Shown one piece after another: positions 43,496 through 52,024 of a stretch of 64,000 nucleotides of DNA. Source of the stretch: Glaciecola sp965660815 (GTDB lineage: Bacteria > Pseudomonadota > Gammaproteobacteria > Enterobacterales > Alteromonadaceae); contig CBFIBG010000011.1 of the NCBI GenBank assembly GCA_965660815.1, positions 1-64,000 on the forward strand, read 5' to 3'. Position 1 is the stretch's first letter, and each line of letters opens with the position of its first letter. A program made the translations under genes and the position numbers. The notes beneath the pieces were generated by a model, which worked only from the letters and a program-made list of their open reading frames with translations, was not told the origin of the DNA and made no database searches.

Positions 43496-44529
43496 AGTTT
43501 GTATGGTGGCCTTTATTGCTGTTAGCCCCGTTGCCGTTTATTTTGCGAATAGTAATGCCAAGTAAGAATAAAGAGGCACAGGCTGCCTTGTACTTCCCTC
43601 ATATCAAACGCGTATCTCAGAATGTAAAAACAAAAAACAAAGGTTCTGTGTTCAAGTTATTTATTGCTACATTGGCATGGCTTGCACTACTAATAGCGAG
43701 TGCTCGCCCTATATGGTTTGGAGAGCCAATTTCTATTCCATCCGAGGGCAGAGATCTCATGTTAGCAGTTGACCTCTCTCGCAGTATGGAACAACAAGAC
43801 ATGGTTGTGAATGGCGCTCAAGTTGATAGATTGAGGATGGTCAAATCTGTCATGGACGATTTTATTGACCGCAGGGTGGGCGACAGACTCGGTCTCATAC
43901 TATTTGCAGATACGGCTTACTTGCAAGCCCCATTGACATTTGACAGAGAAATAATAAGACAGTTCTTATCCGAAAGCGTCATTGGCTTAGTGGGCGACAG
44001 CACTGCTATTGGCGATGCCATAGGACTTGCGGTAAAACGTTTCACTGAAAGAGAGGAATCAAACAGAGTACTCGTTTTGCTAACAGATGGAAGAAATACA
44101 GCAGGTAACATCAGTGTAGACCAGGCACTGGAGCTAGCTAAAAGCAATGAAGTCACGATCTATGCAATAGGCGTTGGCTCAGATGAACAAATACAAAATA
44201 GTTTTTTTGGGCCCAGACGGTTTAATCCGTCAAGGGACTTGGATGAAACGTCATTGATAAAACTCGCAGAACAAACCGGTGGGGAGTATTTTCGAGCTAG
44301 AAATGCACAAGAATTATCTCAAATATACACGTTACTTGACATTCTAGAGCCAATAAAAGGCAGTGAAAAGACTTTAAGGCCTCGGCAAGAACTGTTTTAT
44401 TACCCATTAACTGCCGCTTTATGTTTAGCCGCGGCACTTTGTATATTCCCTTTGTTATTGGTATCCATAAGACGATTGCAAACAAATGCCAAAAAACTTG
44501 AAGGAAACGTAGACCGGAGGCAGTTATGA
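43489..44529 (+). CDS. VWA-domain membrane protein, BatA-like
   Basis: The 346 residues have an N-terminal hydrophobic pair (about 1-20 and 55-75), a von Willebrand A domain and a C-terminal transmembrane helix (about 300-330). The VWA domain contains a full MIDAS (DLSRS at about 94-98, TAIGDAI and LTDGRNT). It belongs to the aerotolerance (Bat) family, whose VWA proteins are membrane-anchored. It overlaps the following VWA gene by 4 bp. Confidence 0.9.
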   Translation: MLEFVWWPLLLLAPLPFILRIVMPSKNKEAQAALYFPHIKRVSQNVKTKNKGSVFKLFIATLAWLALLIASARPIWFGEPISIPSEGRDLMLAVDLSRSMEQQDMVVNGAQVDRLRMVKSVMDDFIDRRVGDRLGLILFADTAYLQAPLTFDREIIRQFLSESVIGLVGDSTAIGDAIGLAVKRFTEREESNRVLVLLTDGRNTAGNISVDQALELAKSNEVTIYAIGVGSDEQIQNSFFGPRRFNPSRDLDETSLIKLAEQTGGEYFRARNAQELSQIYTLLDILEPIKGSEKTLRPRQELFYYPLTAALCLAAALCIFPLLLVSIRRLQTNAKKLEGNVDRRQL

Positions 44530-46493
44530 ATCAGATAGTTGCTAATTTTCAGTTTATAAGACCCGAATATTTTTTTGTGCTCATTCCATTATTCCTAGGA
44601 TATGTACTGAAGCTTAAGTTTGCTCAACACGCTAATATTTGGCAAAACCTGTTACCGAATCATTTATACCAAAATATGGTAATCAAAAAGGGAGTGTATC
44701 AATCCAATAAATTTGTTCATGTGTTAATGGTAGCCATGGTTATATCAACCATTGCGCTTGCAGGCCCCACATGGGAAAAATTACCCCAGACTGTGTATCA
44801 GTCGCAAGCAGGTAAAGTTGTATTGTTAGATATGTCTATGTCGATGCGCGCAACGGACCTTACTCCTGATCGACTGACGCGCGCAAAATTTAAGGCTCTG
44901 GACTTAATTGATGAAGTCAAAGAGGGAGAAACTGGAGTAATTGCCTACGCTGGCGATGCATTTGTCATCAGTCCGCTCACTGACGATATTGGCAACCTTA
45001 AAACATTAATTCCATCGTTATCCCCAGATATCATGCCTATCCAAGGGAGTTATGCATTGTACGGCTTGCAACGCTCTGAAGAGTTATTAATCAACGCTGG
45101 ATATCAATCTGGGCAAATCTATTGGTTCACAGATGGAATACAGTATGAAGAAGTACAAGACATACGGGACTTTATAAATACAAGCAACTTTGAAGTATCA
45201 GCCTTGCTCGTAGGCACAGAAGCAGGCGCTCCGATAAGTATGACTGATGGTCAACTCTTAAAAGATAGAACTGGAAAAATTGTCATTCCCAGCATAAATG
45301 AACGCTATATGAACCAAGCAATGCAAGGTACAAAAGGGTCTTATCAGTTATTTACGCCCGATAACAGTGATATTAAAGGCATAAAAAGAAAGATAGAATT
45401 TGAACAGAAACAAGCTTCCGAAGTCCAAGACGCTAGTTCTGACATGTTTAGAGATATGGGGCCCTATCTAGTGATTTTGCTTTTACCAATAGCTGCTTAT
45501 GCCTTTAGAAAAGGTATTTTAAGTGTTGTTCTAACCATGGGTCTATTGGTTTCGATGGGCCATTCAAATCCAGCATTAGCACAAACCAAATTAAACGTTG
45601 AATCTCCAGATAACGAATTTGGTAGCTCAGCAAGTGCCCAAGTTTCAGCAAATTCATTGGTAAGCAAACTGTTCAAAAATCCAGACCAACGAGGCAAACT
45701 CGCTTTTGACAATCAAAATTATCAGCATGCTACAGAATTATTTAAAGACAAAGAGTGGCAAGCCGCGAGCGCATACAAAATGGCTGAATATGAGAAAGCC
45801 GAATTAATTTACAACGAACTAGAAGGTATCGAAAATTTATATAACAAAGCGAACGCTCAAGCCAAACAAGGTAAGCTACTTGAAGCACTAGAGAGTTATG
45901 AGCAAGTTTTGGAAAATGAACCTAGACATAAGCGTGCTTTGAAAAACAAAGCTATTGTTGAAGAACTGTTGGAGCAACAGTCTGATCAGGAACAGTCCAA
46001 TCAAGAGCCTTCTCAAGACCAGCAATCGCCTCAAGAACAAGAACAAAGTAATAATCAAAACGACTCGTCGCAACAAAATTCGCCACAGCAGGAGCAAGAT
46101 AGTCAAGATCAAAGCGCACAACAGAAGAATCAAAGTAATGACCAGCAATCATCACAGCAAAATAGCAACCAACCGCAAGATTCTCAGATGCAACAAGATC
46201 CTAGCCAAAATAGCGAACAAAATGACGAACAATTAGACGATCCCAGGAATAATAAGCAACAAACTGCGGGGCAAGAGCAACCTAGTATGGATAGTGATGA
46301 ACAAAAGTCAGCGATATCCAACCAGATTGATATGGATAAGCTTACGCCTGAACAAAAAGAAGAATTGCAAAGGATGCAAATGATCATGAACAAAGTTCCC
46401 GACGACCCAGCCTTTCTGCTAAAACGTAAAATGTTGCTTGAAGCACAAAGGCGCCAGCGCACGCCATTAGCGCCAACTCAACAGACTTGGTAA
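44526..46493 (+). CDS. VWA plus TPR protein, BatB-BatC fusion type
   Basis: The 655 residues combine several parts. Membrane helices lie at about 12-28 and 60-80. A VWA domain has MIDAS DMSMS (about 103-107). Another helix pair lies near 318-350. A TPR-like region follows (about 390-480, AFDNQNYQHATELFKDKEWQ, EALESYEQVLENEPRHKRAL). The last 170 residues hold a striking Gln/Ser/Asn/Asp-rich low-complexity tract (about 485-600) and end in a conserved-looking helix (KLTPEQKEELQRMQMIMNKVPDDP). This fuses what are separate BatB and BatC proteins in Bacteroides-type operons. Confidence 0.88.
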   Translation: MNQIVANFQFIRPEYFFVLIPLFLGYVLKLKFAQHANIWQNLLPNHLYQNMVIKKGVYQSNKFVHVLMVAMVISTIALAGPTWEKLPQTVYQSQAGKVVLLDMSMSMRATDLTPDRLTRAKFKALDLIDEVKEGETGVIAYAGDAFVISPLTDDIGNLKTLIPSLSPDIMPIQGSYALYGLQRSEELLINAGYQSGQIYWFTDGIQYEEVQDIRDFINTSNFEVSALLVGTEAGAPISMTDGQLLKDRTGKIVIPSINERYMNQAMQGTKGSYQLFTPDNSDIKGIKRKIEFEQKQASEVQDASSDMFRDMGPYLVILLLPIAAYAFRKGILSVVLTMGLLVSMGHSNPALAQTKLNVESPDNEFGSSASAQVSANSLVSKLFKNPDQRGKLAFDNQNYQHATELFKDKEWQAASAYKMAEYEKAELIYNELEGIENLYNKANAQAKQGKLLEALESYEQVLENEPRHKRALKNKAIVEELLEQQSDQEQSNQEPSQDQQSPQEQEQSNNQNDSSQQNSPQQEQDSQDQSAQQKNQSNDQQSSQQNSNQPQDSQMQQDPSQNSEQNDEQLDDPRNNKQQTAGQEQPSMDSDEQKSAISNQIDMDKLTPEQKEELQRMQMIMNKVPDDPAFLLKRKMLLEAQRRQRTPLAPTQQTW

Positions 46494-46499
46494 TTAAAT

Positions 46500-48206
46500 A
46501 TGTCATCGATTTTTAAGTTCACATTTAAACTGATACTTTTAATATTTGTATTGCACGCTAAGCTATCTTTGGCGGACGTAGACCAATTAACCGCCAGCGT
46601 TGATAAAAATAGCATCTTACTTGATGAATCTATCCGACTAACCGTTGTTGCTTCAGGTAGTGCTGACAAAAACGCAATAGATTTCAGTAAATTATCGAAT
46701 AATTTTAGTCTAAGTACGCCTTCATTTAGCCAATCTACTCAGATCATCAATGGCGATATGACCCGAACCGTTAGTTGGTCATTAAATTTATATCCAAAAC
46801 AAATCGGTACCTTCGACATTCCAAGCTTTGAAGTAAATGGAAAACGCTCTCAGCCTTTTAAAGTAAATGTTTTACCCATAACCTCTGCTAATACTAACCA
46901 ACCAAGAGAGTTTTTTGTCACGTCAGAAATTGATGCTCAAAACATATTCTTGCAACAGCAGATCTTATATACAGTGAAAATTCATCTGTCTAGAGACATA
47001 GAACGAGGCCAACTTTCAATGCCTCAATTACAGGGCGCTGTAATAGAACAAATAGGCGATGATAAAGACTATCAACAGATCTTAAATGGCGTAAGATATC
47101 GGATAATTGAGCGTAAATACGCCGTTATCCCCCAAGCCAGCGGCAATTTTTTAATCCAAGGGCCAATTTTTGAAGCCGAGGTTTTAACCAACTCAAGAAG
47201 AAGTTTTGCAAATTTTGGACGCACTCAGCGAATTACTAGACGCGCCCCAGACATCGATATAGAAGTACAACCCATACCTTCAAATTATAGCTTCACATGG
47301 CTCCCGAGTGAGTTTGTAGAAGTAACAGAAGAATGGCAAGGAGATGAGGACAATCTAGTGGCAGGCGAACCGATTACGCGAACGATTACGCTTACCGCTT
47401 TGGGCTTAACTAAAGAACAATTACCTAACATTGAAATGCCCTATCACCCGAGTTTCAAGGTGTATCCTGAACAACCTAAATTGACTACTGTTGAACGCAA
47501 TAACGATTTGATCGCGCAGGGCGTGTATAACAGTGCGATTATTCCATCTGAGAGTGGTTCATTTGTTTTACCAGAGTTGAGGATCCCTTGGTTCAATGTG
47601 AAAACTGGTAATACTGAGTTTGCTTATATTCCCGCTAAAACTATACAAGTCAAACCCAGTGTAATCGCCAATACTCAAGCTCCTAGTAACCAAATCGATG
47701 CCGAATTACAGCCCTCTGACCAACTATCCGTTAGTGCCGAAAGTGATGGCGATAACGATTACATTTATTATATCTACTTATTAATTTCTACTAATATATT
47801 AACTCTGGTCGCGCTGTATGTTATCTGGCTTTCTAAAGCAAATTTTAGAACTGCAGACAGCGATCATCCCGAAAATTTGAATCATTACACTATTGATGAA
47901 AACTCCGCTTTTAATACTCTTAAATCAGCATTAGAACAGGGAAGATTAGACACGTTTGATAAAGACATTAACCTTTGGCTTCAGGCTCTTTTAGGAGATA
48001 AACATTATTCAGTTAGTTCTAGCTTGTCTAGGTTTCCAAGCAGTCGCGCTTTACCTCATTATAACGAAGTGCTTATCCAAAGATACGGCTCAGGCGACTC
48101 TGATATAAATTACCGCAGTTTGATCAAGGCATTGGCAGACCTAAGAGCAGAAGCAAAGAACACGCAAAGCACTCCGGCAATCAATCAACTATATCCCATC
48201 GGTTGA
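46500..48206 (+). CDS. BatD-like (oxygen tolerance) membrane protein
   Basis: The 568 residues have a signal peptide (about 1-25), a periplasmic BatD region of beta-sandwich repeats (about 26-410, e.g. LDESIRLTVVASGSADK, SWSLNLYPKQIGTFDIPSFEVNG) and a transmembrane helix at about 420-442. A cytoplasmic tail of about 120 residues follows. It closes the Bat cluster, 6 bp after the VWA-TPR gene. A hairpin (48226-48247) follows the stop. Confidence 0.88.
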   Translation: MSSIFKFTFKLILLIFVLHAKLSLADVDQLTASVDKNSILLDESIRLTVVASGSADKNAIDFSKLSNNFSLSTPSFSQSTQIINGDMTRTVSWSLNLYPKQIGTFDIPSFEVNGKRSQPFKVNVLPITSANTNQPREFFVTSEIDAQNIFLQQQILYTVKIHLSRDIERGQLSMPQLQGAVIEQIGDDKDYQQILNGVRYRIIERKYAVIPQASGNFLIQGPIFEAEVLTNSRRSFANFGRTQRITRRAPDIDIEVQPIPSNYSFTWLPSEFVEVTEEWQGDEDNLVAGEPITRTITLTALGLTKEQLPNIEMPYHPSFKVYPEQPKLTTVERNNDLIAQGVYNSAIIPSESGSFVLPELRIPWFNVKTGNTEFAYIPAKTIQVKPSVIANTQAPSNQIDAELQPSDQLSVSAESDGDNDYIYYIYLLISTNILTLVALYVIWLSKANFRTADSDHPENLNHYTIDENSAFNTLKSALEQGRLDTFDKDINLWLQALLGDKHYSVSSSLSRFPSSRALPHYNEVLIQRYGSGDSDINYRSLIKALADLRAEAKNTQSTPAINQLYPIG

Positions 48207-48225
48207 TAGGCTGGACTTACTAAAA

Positions 48226-48247
48226 TTATGGCTCCTGCTAGCCGTAA
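48226..48247 (+). terminator. hairpin after batD
   Basis: TTATGGCT (48226-48233) and AGCCGTAA (48240-48247) pair over 8 bp (one G-T) around a 6 nt loop. No T-run follows, so it may only weaken readthrough into the sigma-factor gene. Confidence 0.35.
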
Positions 48248-48303
48248 TCAATAAAAAGTTAAAACATGGAAATATTTTTTAGCATGCGTCGGTCTTATTG
48301 GTC

Positions 48304-48816
48304 ATGAATACAAAACAGAACCGATATGAAGCCTTGGTGAAGGCACTGCACGCAGATATCTATCGATACGCGCTGTGGTTAATAAAAGATAAGGCAATTG
48401 CTGAAGATGTTGTTCAAGAAACTTTCTTGCGAGCGTGGAAATCTTTGGATTCGTTAAAGGATGAAAATGCAGCAAAAGCTTGGTTAATCACAATTTTACG
48501 TCGCGAAAATGCAAGGAGATTTGAACGCAAACAATTTGATACGGTAGATATAGACGATGTGTCTATTTCCGATCCTACACAACACAGTGAAGATAAGATA
48601 GGGCAAAGAGAAATAAGAAGAGCCATCTCAGGCTTAAGCGAAGAATATAGAGAGCCACTTATATTACAAATAATAATGGGCTTCAGCGGTGACGAAATTG
48701 CTGAGCAACTGGACTTGAATAAAAATACAGTAATGACAAGACTGTTTAGGGCACGAAATCAACTAAAAGATATTTTGACCAAACAAATGAGTTTGGGGGA
48801 GCGCGTAAATGGATGA
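48304..48816 (+). CDS. ECF-type RNA polymerase sigma factor
   Basis: The 170 residues contain sigma region 2 (about 8-75, ALHADIYRYALWLIKDKAIAEDVVQETFLRAWKSL) and region 4 (about 105-160, LSEEYREPLILQIIMGFSGDEIAEQLDLNKNTVMTRLFRARNQL), with no region 1 or 3, as in ECF sigmas. The gene overlaps the DUF3379 gene by 8 bp, the usual sigma/anti-sigma arrangement. The ATG at 48304 is used; a TTG two codons earlier is possible. Confidence 0.92.
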   Translation: MNTKQNRYEALVKALHADIYRYALWLIKDKAIAEDVVQETFLRAWKSLDSLKDENAAKAWLITILRRENARRFERKQFDTVDIDDVSISDPTQHSEDKIGQREIRRAISGLSEEYREPLILQIIMGFSGDEIAEQLDLNKNTVMTRLFRARNQLKDILTKQMSLGERVNG

Positions 48817-49510
48817 TTTAAGTTTTAGAAAGGCCATATATGCACAGCCTTTTACCAAAGACCCTAAAGTTATTGAAGCCGCTAGAAAGGATCCTAAAAA
48901 ACAAGCGTTTTGGGAAGAAGTTAAAAAAATGGAATTTGAATTGCAAGAAGCGATGCATGTTCCTGTGCCTGAAAGTTTGGCTGAAAAATTAATTCTAAGA
49001 CAATCTCTAGATTCTCACCGTAAAGGGAAAAGAAAACAGCCTTGGTATTTGGCGTTGGCAGCATCCGTCGTTTTTGTCGCGGTGTTAAGTGCAGTATTGT
49101 TAAATCAAGGTCGAGGTAACCTACAAGCAGATGTGTTCTCACACATGAGCCATGTTGGTTATGAAGTAATGAAGGGATCTCAGGTTAATATAGATATCAT
49201 TAACGATAAACTGGCAATCTTTAATGGCAGTATTGAGCAAGATATTGGTGAAGTTATATCCGCAAATTATTGTTACTTGAACACCATAAAAAGTCTTCAT
49301 TTGATCATAAAAGGAGAAACAGGTTTAACCTCAATGTTTGTTATACCAAACTCTTTATCAGACTCTTTAAGCAATAGTTTTAGTAACGCAAAATATAAGG
49401 GCGCGTCGTTTAATATTGACTCAGCAAAAGTGATAATTGTAAGCGACTCAACAGAGGCGGTTACAGACATGCAACAAAGAGCAAAGAAAGCGCTCTCTTT
49501 TTCTGCTTAA
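48809..49510 (+). CDS. DUF3379 protein, probable anti-sigma partner
   Basis: The 233 residues have a cytoplasmic N-terminus (about 1-75, SFRKAIYAQPFTKDPKVIEAARKDPKKQAFWEEVKKME), one transmembrane helix (about 80-100) and a periplasmic domain (about 101-233). Topology and the overlapping sigma gene fit an anti-sigma factor, though the N-terminus is not a classical zinc-binding (ZAS) domain: no HxxxCxxC is seen. DUF3379 occurs mainly in marine gammaproteobacteria. The role is inferred. GGGGAG precedes the ATG. Confidence 0.82.
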   Translation: MDDLSFRKAIYAQPFTKDPKVIEAARKDPKKQAFWEEVKKMEFELQEAMHVPVPESLAEKLILRQSLDSHRKGKRKQPWYLALAASVVFVAVLSAVLLNQGRGNLQADVFSHMSHVGYEVMKGSQVNIDIINDKLAIFNGSIEQDIGEVISANYCYLNTIKSLHLIIKGETGLTSMFVIPNSLSDSLSNSFSNAKYKGASFNIDSAKVIIVSDSTEAVTDMQQRAKKALSFSA

Positions 49511-49528
49511 CTATATAAATTACTCAAT

Positions 49529-49557
49529 CAAAGCTTAAGTTAATGCCTTGAGCTTTG
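49529..49557. terminator. hairpin between DUF3379 and the chemoreceptor
   Basis: CAAAGCTTAAG (49529-49539) and CTTGAGCTTTG (49547-49557) pair over 11 bp with one G-T around a 7 nt loop, between convergent genes. T-tracts are poor on both sides. Confidence 0.45.
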
Positions 49558-49634
49558 AGTTAGACAAGCACCTTCTTAACATACAATATGGCGTTGATAA
49601 TAACGAGCTAGATATGCGCGCAAAATGCCGTGTG

Positions 49635-51743
49635 TTAAGCGATTTTAAATCGTTGCATTAAGTTATTTAACTGGTTACCCAATTCAGTTAATCTTGAAGC
49701 GGTATTTTGCATATTCTTAGCGGTTTGAGAATTTTCGCCCGCAACTTGGGATATGTTAGCGACCGCTGATGCTATTTCTCTTGATGCAGCGGCTTGTTCG
49801 CCAAGACCAGTTTTAATTCTTACCATAGCTTCCAAAACATCATTAGTACCATCTGATATTTGAGATACCGATGAACTTACGTCTCTCGCTCTTTCCACAC
49901 TGTCATTAACAGTCGTTTGCGTTTTTTGAGTATCGGTGCTGACTTTAGAAGTACTCTCCAACACTTTTTGTATCATGCTTTCTATTTCTTGAGACGAAGA
50001 ACCTGTTCTTCCTGCAAGCCCCCTAACCTCGTCTGCCACCACCGCAAAGCCTCTACCAGCATCACCCGCACGGGCAGCCTCGATAGCAGCGTTTAACGCA
50101 AGTAAGTTTGTTTGCTCGGCGACTTCTCGAATGACAGTCACTATATTGGTAATTTCGCTGGCCAAAGATTCAAGCTCAAAAATCGCTTTCGAGGTTTCAT
50201 TCACTGAACACGACACATCATCTATCTTGTTAGAGATTTCAAAAATAGATTCCCCACCTTGAATTGCAGATCGGCTAGCGATATCTGATAACTCATGGGC
50301 CGTTGCAGTGTTTTCGTTTATGTGTTCAATTGAAACAGACAACTCTTCTATTGCCGCTGCTAACGTAGTGGCTGATCCGGCCTGTTCTTCAGCCGACTTA
50401 CTCGATTCGTCAGACGCGTTTCTAAGTTCATCCAAATTATCTCTCAGCGCTAAAGACTCCTGTCTTATTGAGGCGGCTATTTCGTGTAGATTATTTCGCA
50501 TTACCCCTAAACGACCAATGAGTTCGCCAATTTCATCTTCTCTTGGTGTTGGTAACTCTGCCAATAAATTTCCTTTTGCAATTTCAATTGCAGATAATCC
50601 GGCCTCTTTTATTGGTTTGATAACGGATCTTACAGAAATAAAGCTTAAAACTAATCCGATAATTACGCCAATGAAAGATATTGCGAATAGAATGATTGTG
50701 GAGGAACTAAGAAATTCTCTTGATTGCTTGACCAAGTTGACATTCCACTGTTCAGTTTGTGCCACTGTATTATCTATTGCATTTCTGTGTTGTATATATA
50801 GAGATTGTAACTCTGTTACTAGCTTTGATATTCGAGCATCGTCTTGGGAATTTAAAGCAGTAAAGTACTCAGTTGTGGCCAGCTCATAAAAACTTAGGGC
50901 ATAATTTTTTGAGGTGCCTAGAAACGCTTCTCGAAGTGTTTCGGGTAACTTTTGATGCGCACTTTGCCAATAACTGATCCTATCATTATAGGCTTGTTGC
51001 AATTTAATAAGTTTATTTCGATATTCTTGTGACTCTTCACCAGTAGCCGTTTGCAGCTCAAGTACTGTTAAGTAGCTTTCGATAATGTAGTTGGGCGGGG
51101 GCAAAATATCAGCCAGCAAGTCTTTACTTTCAACAATGACCGCAAAACGTTTACCATCTACTCCGCTTGAGTAAATAGCGTTCGCAGACCATATGCTTAT
51201 TCCTAATAATAACAGACTAAGTAAAAAGTTTGAGCTAAAAAGCCTAACTCTCACTGACTTTGTCCAAGGTTTACCTACAAAGGATAAAAAGTCCCTTAGT
51301 TTGCTGTCAACTAGAACCTTTCCAGCAGCCAGTTTTACAGGCACACCTTTGCGCATCTTTTTATAAAGCTCTTCGGCTTGCACACACTCATGCTGGCTTG
51401 GCTTCGTTCTAACTGACATGTAACCAGTGCCATCGGGAATAGGATTGACATTTGCTTTAACCCAATAATAACCACCATTTTTGCGTCTATTTTTGACCAT
51501 CCCTTGCCATGGTTTATTTGATTTAAGAGTCGCCCACATGTCCCTAAAAGCCTCTTCTGGCATATCTGGGTGACGGATCATGTTGTGGTGCTGACCTATG
51601 AGCTCATCTTTATTAAAACCACTTGCCACTACAAACTCATCGTTGCAATCTACGATTCTACCTAATTGGTCAGTTTTACTGATAATTGCGGCACCGTCAG
51701 AAATTATGTATTGTTCGTCGGTAACGGGCAGGTTCTTTCTCAT
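49635..51743 (-). CDS. methyl-accepting chemotaxis protein with an Aer-like PAS domain
   Basis: The 702 residues have an N-terminal cytoplasmic PAS domain (about 10-115) with the Aer FAD-type signature (MIRHPDMPEEAFRDMW, PWQGMVKNRRKNGGYYWV). A transmembrane helix (about 170-192), a periplasmic helical domain of about 150 residues and a second helix (about 352-375) come next. A HAMP domain and the signalling domain follow, with hairpin tip near EQTNLLALNAAIEAARAGDAGRGFAVVADEVR. No C-terminal CheR-binding pentapeptide is present. It probably senses redox or oxygen through PAS and a second signal through the periplasmic part. Confidence 0.9.
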   Translation of the reverse strand: MRKNLPVTDEQYIISDGAAIISKTDQLGRIVDCNDEFVVASGFNKDELIGQHHNMIRHPDMPEEAFRDMWATLKSNKPWQGMVKNRRKNGGYYWVKANVNPIPDGTGYMSVRTKPSQHECVQAEELYKKMRKGVPVKLAAGKVLVDSKLRDFLSFVGKPWTKSVRVRLFSSNFLLSLLLLGISIWSANAIYSSGVDGKRFAVIVESKDLLADILPPPNYIIESYLTVLELQTATGEESQEYRNKLIKLQQAYNDRISYWQSAHQKLPETLREAFLGTSKNYALSFYELATTEYFTALNSQDDARISKLVTELQSLYIQHRNAIDNTVAQTEQWNVNLVKQSREFLSSSTIILFAISFIGVIIGLVLSFISVRSVIKPIKEAGLSAIEIAKGNLLAELPTPREDEIGELIGRLGVMRNNLHEIAASIRQESLALRDNLDELRNASDESSKSAEEQAGSATTLAAAIEELSVSIEHINENTATAHELSDIASRSAIQGGESIFEISNKIDDVSCSVNETSKAIFELESLASEITNIVTVIREVAEQTNLLALNAAIEAARAGDAGRGFAVVADEVRGLAGRTGSSSQEIESMIQKVLESTSKVSTDTQKTQTTVNDSVERARDVSSSVSQISDGTNDVLEAMVRIKTGLGEQAAASREIASAVANISQVAGENSQTAKNMQNTASRLTELGNQLNNLMQRFKIA

Positions 51744-51920
51744 TTGGGGATGCTCTCAGAATTGAAATTTATTATGCTCAAATAGTGAGTTATAAAAAAT
51801 TATTACCATGTATATCTTATCGTCCTTCTATCCAAAGACTTGAATAATTAATAGTCAAATTTTGTGTAAGAAGATTTCAGACATAATACCGTCGATAACC
51901 ACTTGTGCTAGTTAAGCAAT

Positions 51921-51938
51921 AAGGCGTTAAAGCGCCTT
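51921..51938. repeat. short GC-rich hairpin upstream of putP
   Basis: AAGGCG (51921-51926) and CGCCTT (51933-51938) with a 6 nt loop, about 90 bp upstream of putP. No T-run follows. Significance unclear. Confidence 0.25.
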
Positions 51939-52024
51939 CTGATTTAGGTTATATGGGGTCTTGCCTTTAGATTTAATCTCAAACTGTTACACTATGTGAG
52001 TACTTTAATAAACATGGAGCAGTC

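Noticed and set aside
45888..46462. Several long antisense and shifted ORFs inside the VWA-TPR gene
   Set aside because: They arise from the repetitive CAA/AAT/AGC-rich low-complexity tract and have no sequence features of their own.
44526..46493. Possible frameshift joining batB and batC
   Set aside because: The single frame is open throughout, with sensible domain order. BatB-BatC fusions are natural, and no disruption is seen.
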